From positions 1 through 34,593 of the forward strand of contig CAKKRM010000126.1 in the NCBI GenBank assembly GCA_919902735.1: 34,593 nt of DNA. The letters are read 5' to 3'. Source of the DNA: Anaerolineales bacterium. Lineage in GTDB: Bacteria; Chloroflexota; Anaerolineae; Anaerolineales; Villigracilaceae. Shown in pieces: positions 6,400 to 15,649 of the stretch. The notes beneath the pieces are model-generated. The model was not told the DNA's origin. It made no database searches and worked only from the letters and a program-made list of their open reading frames with translations. A program made the position numbers and the translations under genes. Every line of letters begins with the position of its first letter. Position 1 is the first letter of the stretch.

Positions 6400-9300
6400 A
6401 TGACAGAGAATCGTAATCCAGTGTTCGGAACGAAACGCGCTCTGACAATTGCCGGGCTGATTGTTTTGGTATGCGCTGGCGGGATCGCGCTATGGTCAAA
6501 CAGATCGCGGTTTGGTTTAACAACCCCGGCGCCCATCGACGTGAACATAACCCAGTCGCCTGCCGGGGATTCCGAAGATGGCTACAGCATCAGCATCGAA
6601 TTGAGTGACGGCCAGTCCCAGCCGCAGATTGTGGAAGGATTGCCGCTGGCGAGCGGAGAGCCGCTTTCACCTGCAGAGATCGAGTTGATCCTCTCGCGTC
6701 TGCCGGCCCTGCCAGTTGATTCTGCTCAACAGACAGATTTCAACTTCCCAGCCCAGACTCTGCCCCCGCCGCGCCCGGGGGATACTGTCACAGAGAAGTT
6801 CCCGCCTTTCGAAACAGAACCAACTCCGGGGGCGGTTGAGGCGGGTCCGCTCCAGGTGTTGAGATATGCCCCAGAAGGGGAAATCCCGATTGCGCCCTTC
6901 GTCAGCGTGACGTTCAATCAACCCATGGTTCCGTTGGGAACGCTGGATGATTTGGCCGAAGCGGATGTGCCGATCAAGATCGAGCCGTCCCTGCCCGGTA
7001 CCTGGCGCTGGTTGGGAACCAAAACCCTGACCTTTGAATACGATTCCGAGTTGATCGACCGCCTGCCCAAAGCCACCGAATACCGCGCCACTGTGCCGGC
7101 GGGGACGGTATCCGCCACTGGCGGCGTACTCGCTGAATCGGTTACATGGATGTTCACAACGCCGCCCCCAAGTGTGGTGACGTTTTACCCGGATACTTCC
7201 CCTCAACCGCTCGACCCCATCTTTTTCATTCAATTTGACCAGCTCATTGACCCGCCCGCGGTGTTGGAAACTATTCAAGTGACCGCGGATGGAAAATCTG
7301 TCGGCGTTGTTTTGGCGGGGCAAACCGAAATTGATAAAGACGAGCGCGCCAGCCAACTGGTGAAGGATGCGCCCGATGGACGTTGGCTTGCCTTCCGCGC
7401 CGCACAGCCGCTTGAACCTGAGACGAATATTTCCGTAGTCGTTGGCCTGCAGACGCCTTCGCTGGAAGGGCCGCTCACCACAACTGAAGCGCAAACCTTT
7501 GCATTTTCCACTTATTCTTCGTTGCGAATTGATGAACATAGCTGTTACTGGTACAACGGCGACTGCCCGCCGTTGACTCCTTTTTATATCCAATTCAATA
7601 ACCCGCTTGACCTGGACGTTTTCAGCGAGAACATGCTGAGCGTTGACCCTGCGATACCGGGCGTCTCCGCCAATGTGTACGGCAATACGATTGAGATCAG
7701 CGGTGAGACACGCGGGCAGACAACCTATACCGTGACGGTATCGGGAAAGATTCAGGATAGTTTCGGCCAGCAATTGGGCGACGATGTTCACCTGAAATTC
7801 AAAGTGGGCAAAGCCGAGCCGGTTCTGGTGAACACAGGGCAGATTTTGCTCACCCTTGACCCATCCGCTAAAAAGCCAGTCTTTTCAGCTTATGCCATGA
7901 ATTACAACAAGCTCAACCTGAAGGTCTATGCGGTTCAGCCTGCTGACTGGCCCAAGTTCAAAGTGTACCTGCGCGATTGGCAGCGGACAGATGTGCCCTC
8001 CAAAATGCCGGGCCTGCTGGTTGCCGATAAACCCATCAATTTGGATATGCCCGACGACACCCTGACCCAGGTGGATATTAATCTAAGCCAATACATGGAT
8101 GGAGACTTCGGTCATTTTGTAGTGATCGTCGAACCGCCTGCTGGAACTTTCGAAGACGACAACGACAAATGGAGACGCTACTCGCAAACGATCATCACCT
8201 GGGTGCAGATCACGCAAATTGGAGTGGATGCCTACGCAGACCACAGCGAGATGGTAGCATGGACAACGAACCTCAAAGATGGCGCGCCGTTATCCGCCGT
8301 GAGCATTCAACCCAATAATGGAAGTTCCACGATCCTCACGGGCGCAGACGGCATCGCGCGTTTTCATATTCCCTCCGGCACAACCTATCTCACCGCCCGC
8401 CTCGGCGCGGATTTGGCGATCCTGCCGTATTCAACCTATTATTGGAGCGACGATGCCTGGGTTCCCAGCCCGCCGAGCGACGCCCTGCAATGGTTCGTTT
8501 TCGATGACCGTCAAATGTACCGCCCCACTGAGGAGGCACATATCAAAGGCTGGCTGCGAAAAATCGGCGGCAGGCAGGATGGCGATGTTGAATTGGTGGG
8601 AAGCCAATTAAGTTCGGTCAGTTATCAGGTCATCGATTCGCAGGGCAATGCCATTGGCAACGGCGAGGCGCAGGTCAATGCCCTCGGCGGATTTGATTTC
8701 GCCTTCACCCTGCCAGAGGGAGTCAATTTGGGATATGCCCAGCTTTACTTAACCGCCAATGGAAACCTGGGCGGGCTGGGCGGCACGCAGTATTATCATC
8801 AATTCCAAATACAGGAATTTCGACGCCCCGAGTTTGAAGTGATCGCGCGCAACGAAACCATCGGCCCATATTTTGCCGAAGACCATGCCACGCTGGCAGT
8901 GGATGCAAAATACTACGCAGGCGGCGGCCTGCCCAACGCTGAAGTCAACTGGCAAGTGGTCACCAGCCCCGCCACGTACGCGCCGCCCAACTGGCCGGGC
9001 TTCACCTTCGGCACGCAAAAGGATTGGTGGTTTTATGATTTCGCCTATCAAGCCGGCGGCGAGGCGCAAATAGAAACATTCACAGGAAAAACCGATGCCA
9101 GCGGCACACATTACCTGGGCCTGGATTTCAACCCGCAGGGCGACCCCGCCAAAAATCCCCAGCCGTACAGCGTGATGGCGCAGAGCACCGTCACCGATGT
9201 GAACCGCCAGGCCTGGAGCAGCGCCACCACCTTGCTCATCCACCCGGCGGATGTGTACATCGGCCTGCGAAGTGAATCGTATTTTGTCGAACGCGGCACG

Positions 9301-12300
9301 CCGCTCGATGTGAATTTCATCGTCACCGACCTCGATGGCAACCCGATTGAAAATCGTGCGGTTGAGATCACCGCCGGGAGATTGGATTGGAAATATAAAA
9401 ATGGGGATTGGGTGGAAGAAGTGGTTGACGTGCAAATCTGCTCGCTTCTCTCCGCGCCCGAGCCTGATTCCTGTTCCTTTGAAACTCCCCTCGGCGGACA
9501 GTATCAAATCACAGCCATTGTCACAGACAAACTCGAACGCAAAAACCAAAGCCGCATCACCCGCTGGGTCAGCGGCGGGCAACAGCCTCCCTCGCGCAAA
9601 GTGGAGCAGGAAAAGGTCACGCTGATTCCAGACAAGGAAAGCTACCAGCCCGATGACACAGCCAAAATTCTCGTTCAATCTCCATTCACTCCCGCCGAAG
9701 GATTGTTAACCGTCACCCGCAGCGGCATTCTCTACACGGCCCGCTTCCACATCGAGGATGGGACTGCCACCCTCAACATACCCATCGAAGAAGAGCATAT
9801 TCCCAACCTGAATATTCAAGTGGATTTAGCTGGCTCTGCGCCCCGCACCGACGATCAGGGTGAGACGCTCAAAAACGTGCCGCCGCGTCCCGCCTTTGCG
9901 AGTGGCACGTTGACCTTAAGCATTCCGCCACAGCAAAGGACTCTTTCACTGCAAGTGACGCCAGATCAAACCGCATTGGAGCCGGGCGGCGAAACAAGCC
10001 TGCTTGTGCTGGTGAAGGATTCCCACGGTCTGCCCGTGTCTGATGCGGAACTGGCGGTTGTAGTAGTGGATGAAGCCGTGCTGGCGTTGAGCAATTATCA
10101 AATGCAAGACCCGCTCAGCGTTTTTTATGCCGACCGTCCTTCCTACCTTTATAGTGTTTACAGCCGCGCAAGCATCGTCCTCGCTAACCCGCAGTCCCTT
10201 GCGAGGCAGGCCAGCGCTGATGCCATGCTTTTTGCCGCAGCGCCTGCCGCCACAGAAGCTCCGGCCATGGAGCAAGAACTACCGTCAGGTGTGGGCGGGG
10301 GAAATGGGTATGCGCCTCCCATTCTCGTGCGCTCCGACTTCAATCCGCTGGCAACCTTTGCGCCCACCGTGCGCACCGGGTTCAACGGCGAAGCGCGAAT
10401 CGTCATCAACCTGCCCGATAACCTCACCCGTTACCGTGTGATGGTCGTGGCGGTTGACGATGATGGAAATCAATTCGGCGTGGGCGAGTCCAACCTCACG
10501 GCGCGCCTGCCGCTGATGGTGCGCCCTTCCGCTCCGCGCTTTCTCAACTTTGGCGATACATTTGAGTTGCCCGTTGTGCTTCAAAACCAAACCGATTCGC
10601 CGATGACGGTGAACGTTGTCACCCGCGCCAGCAACCTTGAAATTGAAAACAACGGCCAGCGCGTCACCGTGCCTGCCAATGACCGGGTGGAGGTGCGCTT
10701 CCCGGCGTCTACGGTGATGGCAGGCGATGTTCACATTCAGTTCGCGGCAGTGTCGGGAAATTATGCCGATGCCGCCACAGCAGACCTGCCAGTCTACACC
10801 CCGGCCACGAGCGAAGCCTTTGCCACCTACGGAGTCATTGACGAGGGAACAATTGCACAGCCTGTGCAATATCCGTCCGGTGTGTTCCCGCAATACGGCG
10901 GGCTGGAGATCAGCGCCTCCTCGACTGCTTTGCAAGCGTTGACCGATGCGATGTTGTATCTGGTGGAATATCCGTTTGAAGGCTCGGAGCAGCTCGCTTC
11001 GCGGATCATGGCAGTGGCATCCCTGCGCGATGTGCTGAGCGCCTTCAAAGCTGACGGGTTGCCGTCTCCGTCAGAAATGGAAGCAACTGTCGGCGGCGAT
11101 GTGAAGCGTTTACAGTCCATGCAAAACTTCGATGGCGGATTCCCATATTGGCGGCGCGGATTCGAATCCAGCCCGTTCAACACCATCCACGTGGCTCATG
11201 CCTTGTTCCGCGCCCAGCAAAAGGGATTCGATATTCCCGTCGAGATGCAGCAAAATGCGCTGATTTACCTGCGCGACATCGAAAGTTATTACCCATCCTG
11301 GTACGGCGCGGAAACACGCCGAACGCTCAGCGCGTACGCGCTTTACGTCCGCGATTTGACGGGCGACCGCGATTCGCAGAAAGCCGAAAAACTGTTGAAC
11401 AGCGCCGGGCTGGAAAATCTTTCGATGGAAGCCATCGGCTGGCTGTGGCCTGTGATCGATGACAATGCGCAACTGGATGCCATTCGGCTTTACGTGAATA
11501 ATCATATCGTTGAAACGGCGGGCGCGGCCAACTTCACAACCGACTACACCGACCAGACCTATCTGCTGCTCAGCTCCGACCGCCGCACCGACGCCATTTT
11601 GCTGGATGCGTTGATCGAAGACAACCCGCAAAGTGCCTTGATTCCCAAGCTGGTGGCTGGCCTGCTCGCGCATCGTAACCGCGGACGCTGGAACAATACG
11701 CAGGAGAATGTCTTTATCCTGCTGACGCTCGACCGCTATTTCAATATCTACGAATATCAAACGCCAGACTTCGTGGCGCGCATCTGGCTTGGGAATACCT
11801 ACGCGGGCAGTAACGAGTTCCGCGGACGCACGACGGACATCCACGAAACGCTCATCCCGATGACATACGTTCTCACTGAAACCGCGTCCGGTGGCGGGAT
11901 ACAGGATTTGATCCTGAGCAAGGAAGGCCCCGGCCGGCTTTATTATCGGCTTGGCTTGCAATACGCTCCCACTGATTTAAACCTCGACCCGCTGGATATG
12001 GGCTTCGTCATCCAGCGCCGTTATGAAGGCGTGGATGATCCCGAAGATGTCTTCCAGGATTCCGAGGGCGTCTGGCACATCAAAGCCGGGGCGCGTGTGA
12101 AAGTGACCATCACCATGGCGGCGGATAATCGCCGTTATCACGTGGCGCTTGTTGACCCATTGCCCGCCGGCCTTGAAATCATCAACCCGGCATTGGCGGT
12201 TTCGCAAAGCGTCCCGCAGGATGCAACCAGCCCGGACTATCGCTACGGGTGGTGGTGGTGGTGGAGCGTCTGGTACGAACACCAGAACATGCGCGATGAC

Positions 12301-12468
12301 CGCGCCGAGGCCTTCACCTCGTTGCTGTGGGAGGGCGTCTACGAATACACCTACTTTGCCCGCGCCACCACACCGGGCGCCTTCATTGTCCCGCCCGCCA
12401 AAGCCGAAGAGATGTATTCCCCCGAAGTCTTTGGCCGCAGTAGCAGCGATTGGGTGATCGTGAAATAA
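6400..12468 (+). CDS. Giant membrane-anchored alpha-2-macroglobulin, thioester Cys replaced by Gly
   Basis: A 2022-residue bacterial alpha-2-macroglobulin. The ATG at 6400 is chosen over that at 6385 because GGAGG lies 8 bases before it. Order: a membrane anchor at residues 14-32 with no lipobox, and a Pro-rich linker. Then come beta-rich Ig-like and macroglobulin domains from about 130, the A2M core near 1310-1400 (RTGFNGEARIVINLPDN), and an alpha-toroid thioester domain near 1515-1800. A receptor-binding-like end closes with VFGRSSSDWVIV. The family traps proteases outside the inner membrane through a Cys-Gln thioester. At that motif this protein reads YPFEGSEQ. Homologues normally have Cys where Gly1528 stands (codon GGC at 10981), so no thioester can form. 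A five-Trp run lies near residue 1952. No pbpC-like partner is adjacent. Family certain, activity doubtful. Confidence 0.94.
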   Translation: MTENRNPVFGTKRALTIAGLIVLVCAGGIALWSNRSRFGLTTPAPIDVNITQSPAGDSEDGYSISIELSDGQSQPQIVEGLPLASGEPLSPAEIELILSRLPALPVDSAQQTDFNFPAQTLPPPRPGDTVTEKFPPFETEPTPGAVEAGPLQVLRYAPEGEIPIAPFVSVTFNQPMVPLGTLDDLAEADVPIKIEPSLPGTWRWLGTKTLTFEYDSELIDRLPKATEYRATVPAGTVSATGGVLAESVTWMFTTPPPSVVTFYPDTSPQPLDPIFFIQFDQLIDPPAVLETIQVTADGKSVGVVLAGQTEIDKDERASQLVKDAPDGRWLAFRAAQPLEPETNISVVVGLQTPSLEGPLTTTEAQTFAFSTYSSLRIDEHSCYWYNGDCPPLTPFYIQFNNPLDLDVFSENMLSVDPAIPGVSANVYGNTIEISGETRGQTTYTVTVSGKIQDSFGQQLGDDVHLKFKVGKAEPVLVNTGQILLTLDPSAKKPVFSAYAMNYNKLNLKVYAVQPADWPKFKVYLRDWQRTDVPSKMPGLLVADKPINLDMPDDTLTQVDINLSQYMDGDFGHFVVIVEPPAGTFEDDNDKWRRYSQTIITWVQITQIGVDAYADHSEMVAWTTNLKDGAPLSAVSIQPNNGSSTILTGADGIARFHIPSGTTYLTARLGADLAILPYSTYYWSDDAWVPSPPSDALQWFVFDDRQMYRPTEEAHIKGWLRKIGGRQDGDVELVGSQLSSVSYQVIDSQGNAIGNGEAQVNALGGFDFAFTLPEGVNLGYAQLYLTANGNLGGLGGTQYYHQFQIQEFRRPEFEVIARNETIGPYFAEDHATLAVDAKYYAGGGLPNAEVNWQVVTSPATYAPPNWPGFTFGTQKDWWFYDFAYQAGGEAQIETFTGKTDASGTHYLGLDFNPQGDPAKNPQPYSVMAQSTVTDVNRQAWSSATTLLIHPADVYIGLRSESYFVERGTPLDVNFIVTDLDGNPIENRAVEITAGRLDWKYKNGDWVEEVVDVQICSLLSAPEPDSCSFETPLGGQYQITAIVTDKLERKNQSRITRWVSGGQQPPSRKVEQEKVTLIPDKESYQPDDTAKILVQSPFTPAEGLLTVTRSGILYTARFHIEDGTATLNIPIEEEHIPNLNIQVDLAGSAPRTDDQGETLKNVPPRPAFASGTLTLSIPPQQRTLSLQVTPDQTALEPGGETSLLVLVKDSHGLPVSDAELAVVVVDEAVLALSNYQMQDPLSVFYADRPSYLYSVYSRASIVLANPQSLARQASADAMLFAAAPAATEAPAMEQELPSGVGGGNGYAPPILVRSDFNPLATFAPTVRTGFNGEARIVINLPDNLTRYRVMVVAVDDDGNQFGVGESNLTARLPLMVRPSAPRFLNFGDTFELPVVLQNQTDSPMTVNVVTRASNLEIENNGQRVTVPANDRVEVRFPASTVMAGDVHIQFAAVSGNYADAATADLPVYTPATSEAFATYGVIDEGTIAQPVQYPSGVFPQYGGLEISASSTALQALTDAMLYLVEYPFEGSEQLASRIMAVASLRDVLSAFKADGLPSPSEMEATVGGDVKRLQSMQNFDGGFPYWRRGFESSPFNTIHVAHALFRAQQKGFDIPVEMQQNALIYLRDIESYYPSWYGAETRRTLSAYALYVRDLTGDRDSQKAEKLLNSAGLENLSMEAIGWLWPVIDDNAQLDAIRLYVNNHIVETAGAANFTTDYTDQTYLLLSSDRRTDAILLDALIEDNPQSALIPKLVAGLLAHRNRGRWNNTQENVFILLTLDRYFNIYEYQTPDFVARIWLGNTYAGSNEFRGRTTDIHETLIPMTYVLTETASGGGIQDLILSKEGPGRLYYRLGLQYAPTDLNLDPLDMGFVIQRRYEGVDDPEDVFQDSEGVWHIKAGARVKVTITMAADNRRYHVALVDPLPAGLEIINPALAVSQSVPQDATSPDYRYGWWWWWSVWYEHQNMRDDRAEAFTSLLWEGVYEYTYFARATTPGAFIVPPAKAEEMYSPEVFGRSSSDWVIVK

Positions 12469-12519
12469 ACTGAATTAATAGGCGAGAGTCAGGTAAAATT
12501 TAGCAAGACACATAAATAT

Positions 12520-12595
12520 AGGACTTTCGCTCGCTCCTCTTGTTTTGCATGTCACCCTCCCGATGTCCTTCGGGAGAATGACAAGCGAAAGTCCT
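12520..12595. repeat. Nested palindrome after the macroglobulin gene
   Basis: The outer arms AGGACTTTCGCT (12520-12531) and AGCGAAAGTCCT (12584-12595) are perfect. Inside them GTCA/TGAC and the hairpin CTCCCGA/TCGGGAG (12557-12576) are stacked, giving a long folded element. It may end transcription of the gene upstream, but it resembles a mobile palindromic repeat. Confidence 0.7.
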
Positions 12596-12612
12596 GAAAT
12601 AATTAGCAGGCG

Positions 12613-12664
12613 ACAGTCACTTTGGGCGCGTTCTCCACAAAGAAACGGGTGGAAAAGTGACTGT
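12613..12664. repeat. Inverted repeat ACAGTCACTTT / AAAGTGACTGT
   Basis: Perfect 11-bp arms with a 30-base spacer lie just before the YjbQ-family gene, about 36 bases upstream of its ATG. It could be part of that gene's leader or a second unit of the palindrome at 12520. Confidence 0.6.
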
Positions 12665-12700
12665 CAGCTTATTCCCAATCATGCCTGATGAGAGGTCCGT

Positions 12701-13120
12701 ATGAAATCCTATCGCAAAGAACTTTGGTTCAACATCCCTGCCCGGCGCGGGTTTGTAAACATCACATCACAGGTGGAGGAATGCCTGCGTGAAAGCGGCA
12801 TCAGGGATGGAATCTTGCTGGCGAATGCGATGCACATCACCGCCTCGGTATTCATCAACGACGATGAAAGCGGCCTGCATCACGATTACGACAAATGGCT
12901 GGAGAAACTTGCCCCGCATGAACCGATCAACCAGTACCGCCACAATGACACAGGCGAGGACAATGCCGATGCTCACATGAAACGCCAGATCATGGGGCGC
13001 GAAGCGGTGGTGGCTGTGACAAATGGAGAATTGGATTTCGGCACGTGGGAACAGATCTTCTACGGCGAGTTCGATGGAAAAAGAAAAAAACGCGTACTGG
13101 TAAAAATTATTGGTGAATAG
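12701..13120 (+). CDS. yjbQ: YjbQ / UPF0047 family protein
   Basis: A 139-residue protein of the YjbQ family, of the usual length. It has the conserved HITASVFIN strand, a DNADAHMK segment with the metal-ligand-type His, and the closing block [18 protein letters not shown] followed by basic residues. Family members form trimers and some show weak thiamine-phosphate synthase activity in vitro; the physiological role is not established. AGAGG lies shortly before the ATG. Eight bases separate it from the DJ-1/PfpI gene, so the two are probably one operon. Confidence 0.9.
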   Translation: MKSYRKELWFNIPARRGFVNITSQVEECLRESGIRDGILLANAMHITASVFINDDESGLHHDYDKWLEKLAPHEPINQYRHNDTGEDNADAHMKRQIMGREAVVAVTNGELDFGTWEQIFYGEFDGKRKKRVLVKIIGE

Positions 13121-13128
13121 AGGCAGAA

Positions 13129-13653
13129 GTGAAATTACAAAATAAAACCATCGCCACCCTGATCGCCGAAGGCGTGGAAGACCTTGAGTATTATGTCCCA
13201 TTGATGCGCTTGCAAGAAGAGGGCGCAAAAGTTTTATCAGCAGGATTGGATTTGAAATCCGTCAAAGGCAAGAATGGGCTGGTTATCACACCAGACGTCA
13301 CCATCGAATCACTCGACCCCAGCGAACTCTACGCGCTCATCCTGCCCGGCGGGTGGGCCCCCGATAAACTGCGTAGATACGATGTTGTCAAAAATCTTGT
13401 GAAAGAAATGAACGCTGCCAATAAAATCATTGGCATCATCTGTCACGGCGGGTCAATCGCCATTTCGGCGGGCATCATCAAAAAAGGCCAGCGCGCCACG
13501 GGTTCGCTTGGCATCAAGGACGATCTCGTCAACGCGGGCGCGTCCTGGGCGGATGAACCTGCCTTTCGTGAGGGCAACCAGGTTTGGGGGCGGGTTGTGG
13601 CGGATATTCCAGATTTCAACCGTGAATTAGTGAAGGCGCTCATCCAAGGATGA
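13129..13653 (+). CDS. DJ-1/PfpI family protein
   Basis: A 174-residue class I glutamine-amidotransferase-like protein beginning with GTG at 13129. The PfpI-type triad is visible: E17 in GVEDLE, the nucleophile C105 in IICHGG at the elbow, and H106. The LPGGWAPDKLR stretch is typical of the PfpI branch, members of which are reported as proteases, chaperones or glyoxalase/deglycase enzymes. The exact activity cannot be chosen from sequence. It follows the YjbQ gene by 8 bp and is convergent with the phosphatase gene, only 35 bp away. Confidence 0.9.
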   Translation: MKLQNKTIATLIAEGVEDLEYYVPLMRLQEEGAKVLSAGLDLKSVKGKNGLVITPDVTIESLDPSELYALILPGGWAPDKLRRYDVVKNLVKEMNAANKIIGIICHGGSIAISAGIIKKGQRATGSLGIKDDLVNAGASWADEPAFREGNQVWGRVVADIPDFNRELVKALIQG

Positions 13654-13688
13654 AGGATAAAAGATGAAGGATGAATGTCTCACGTAAA

Positions 13689-14504
13689 TTACGAAAACTG
13701 AATGGGGGCATATTTCATTGTGAAAGGAATAGGGATTTCCAAAAGATTCAAGATGGTGGGCGCGATTTGCAACTGTGAGGTGGATTCATCCACCTCGCCT
13801 CTTCCCTGACCGTTGGGCTGAATCACAAAAAATGGCACGGTGCGCTGCTGATAGGTTGTCCCGCCATGCGCTCCATCGGCATTGATGCCGTGATCGCCAG
13901 TGACAAAAATTGTGTACCCGCGCTCGCGCCATTCCATGATGAGCGGCGCGAGTTTTGAATCCTGATGAATGGCATGATTGCGATATTCCTTTGTATCAGA
14001 GCCGAAAGTCTCGCCGTGATAATCCATGCCCATCGGGTGAAGCAAAAGGTAATCGGGTGAAAACTTGCGAACTAAATACGCCGCGCTGGCAAAGAGTTCC
14101 ACATCGGGGTATTCATCCTCGGTATAGAACCGCCCGTGCTGGATGTTCAATGTATCGTCATCGATTTCTTTATCATCAATGCGATCATAGGGCGCGCGAT
14201 TATACAATTCGGAATACCAATAATATGCCGCCGCGGCAGTGACCCTGCCCGCATTTTTTATAGACTGAAAAACATTCGGCTGGCTTGAAAGCCGCACTAT
14301 CGAATTCGCCACGATCCCATGCTCGCTGGATGGCAAGCCTGTATGAATTGTCTCGTACATGGGGCGGGACATGCTCGGCAATTCGCCCGTTATTTTATAC
14401 AGGCTGGCTTGTTTTGTTTCCACCAAATGGCCGAGAAACCCCATATTGTCTTTTGCAATATCGTAACGCAGGGCGTCTGAAAGAACGAGAATGACTTTGT
14501 TCAT
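13689..14504 (-). CDS. Alkaline phosphatase superfamily hydrolase (phosphodiesterase type)
   Basis: A 271-residue, compact member of the alkaline phosphatase / type I phosphodiesterase superfamily. Metal ligands can be followed in order: D10 in VLSDALR, nucleophile position S46 in ELPSMSRP, D and H in MGMDYHGE, DH in VTGDHGIN, and the final H in AHGG. Ser replaces the Thr usual in nucleotide pyrophosphatases and phosphonoacetate hydrolases. There is no signal peptide, so it is probably cytoplasmic. It lies downstream of the ABC transporter genes on the same strand but behind a terminator, so linkage is looser. A role in hydrolysing an imported phosphoester or phosphonate product is an inference from position. 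Confidence 0.85.
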   Translation of the reverse strand: MNKVILVLSDALRYDIAKDNMGFLGHLVETKQASLYKITGELPSMSRPMYETIHTGLPSSEHGIVANSIVRLSSQPNVFQSIKNAGRVTAAAAYYWYSELYNRAPYDRIDDKEIDDDTLNIQHGRFYTEDEYPDVELFASAAYLVRKFSPDYLLLHPMGMDYHGETFGSDTKEYRNHAIHQDSKLAPLIMEWRERGYTIFVTGDHGINADGAHGGTTYQQRTVPFFVIQPNGQGRGEVDESTSQLQIAPTILNLLEIPIPFTMKYAPIQFS

Positions 14505-14517
14505 ACCAACCTCAAAG

Positions 14518-14553
14518 AAAAACGGTTCGACGCTGACACGCCGAACCGTTTTT
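14518..14553 (-). terminator. Rho-independent terminator after the ABC ATPase gene
   Basis: Perfect 12-bp arms AAAAACGGTTCG (14518-14529) and CGAACCGTTTTT (14542-14553) surround a 12-base loop. The leftward transcript ends in a U-rich run. It closes the transporter operon 15 bases before the phosphatase start codon. It may allow some read-through or act as leader control for that gene. Confidence 0.85.
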
Positions 14554-14568
14554 GATTTAATTTAATTC

Positions 14569-15630
14569 TTATTCATCCAAAACCAGCACAGCTTCCTTCG
14601 AACAAGTCACCTGCTCTTTCGCGCCGATTTTGGGAAGTTCAAGGAAGGGATTGTTGAACGTATCCATGTTGAATTTGGTGTTACCAATCTTCACCTGGAT
14701 GCGGACAACCGCCCCAAGGAAGGTGATATTCTCGATGGTGCAATCCACTACATTGGCCTTCTTTTGCTCCGAAGCAAAACTGAAACGTTCCGGACGAACG
14801 GCGATCTTCACCTTGTCGCCCTTCTTCCTTGCATCCGTTCCTTCTGCCGCCTCGAATTGCACTCCATCCATGCTCACCAATCCTTTCGCAGGATCAACCA
14901 CCTCTGCATCGGCTGTGTTCAACGAACCCACAAAATTAGCGACAAAACGAGTCTTGGGGAAGTTGTATATCTCAAAGGGAGTGCCCACCTGTTCCATTTC
15001 GCCCACATTCATCACCACGATACGATCGGAGATGGAGAGAGCTTCCTCTTGATCGTGCGTAACAAAAATCGCCGTAATTCCCAGCGACTTTTGAATCGCG
15101 CGGATTTCCGCCCGCAAAGACACGCGGATCTTGGCGTCCAACGCTGAAAGAGGCTCATCAAGCAGAAGCACCTGCGGACGATTGGCAAGCGCGCGCGCCA
15201 ACGACACCCGCTGCTGCTGTCCGCCTGAAAGCTGGTAGGGGTATTTATTGGCGTGTTTCTCAAGGTTGATCAGGCTGACCATTTCATCCACGCGCTGTTT
15301 GATCATCGCTTCAGACTCTTTGCGAACGCGGAGGCCAAAGCCGATGTTTTGCGCAACCGTCATGTTTGGGAACAAGGCATACGATTGAAAGATCATGCCC
15401 ACATTCCGTTGATTCGGGGCCTTGTCGGTTATATCCGCGCCATCCAGTAATATTTTCCCGGATGTGGGAATCTCAAAGCCTGCCACCATGCGCAGGGTGG
15501 TGGTTTTCCCACAACCAGATGGCCCGAGAAAAGAAACGAATTCGCCCTTCTCGATATCGAGGTTGAAATTATCAACAACCACCGCATCGCCAAACTGTTT
15601 TGTAACATGTGAAATGGATAAATATGACAT
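14569..15630 (-). CDS. ABC importer ATPase (iron/polyamine/2-AEP type)
   Basis: A 353-residue importer ATPase. Walker A GPSGCGKTT, Q-loop MIFQSYALFPNM, signature LSGGQQQR, Walker B LLLDEPLSALD and switch His in VTHDQEE form the nucleotide domain (to about 235). A C-terminal TOBE domain follows (about 275-350, IAVRPERF). This is the PotA/FbpC/PhnT class that energises uptake of polyamines, ferric iron, thiamine or 2-aminoethylphosphonate. GAGGAG precedes the ATG. It is the last gene of the transporter operon, 19 bp after the second permease, and is followed by a strong terminator. Confidence 0.93.
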   Translation of the reverse strand: MSYLSISHVTKQFGDAVVVDNFNLDIEKGEFVSFLGPSGCGKTTTLRMVAGFEIPTSGKILLDGADITDKAPNQRNVGMIFQSYALFPNMTVAQNIGFGLRVRKESEAMIKQRVDEMVSLINLEKHANKYPYQLSGGQQQRVSLARALANRPQVLLLDEPLSALDAKIRVSLRAEIRAIQKSLGITAIFVTHDQEEALSISDRIVVMNVGEMEQVGTPFEIYNFPKTRFVANFVGSLNTADAEVVDPAKGLVSMDGVQFEAAEGTDARKKGDKVKIAVRPERFSFASEQKKANVVDCTIENITFLGAVVRIQVKIGNTKFNMDTFNNPFLELPKIGAKEQVTCSKEAVLVLDE

Positions 15631-15649
15631 GGTGAATCTCCTCGGTAAT

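Noticed and set aside
6667-7791. 374-codon leftward open frame inside the macroglobulin gene
   Set aside because: It is antisense to a clearly coding frame, has Arg/His-rich composition with no domain, and is explained by the codon bias of the real gene.
8749-9678. 309-codon leftward open frame
   Set aside because: Also a shadow of the macroglobulin gene, with no recognisable motif or ribosome site.
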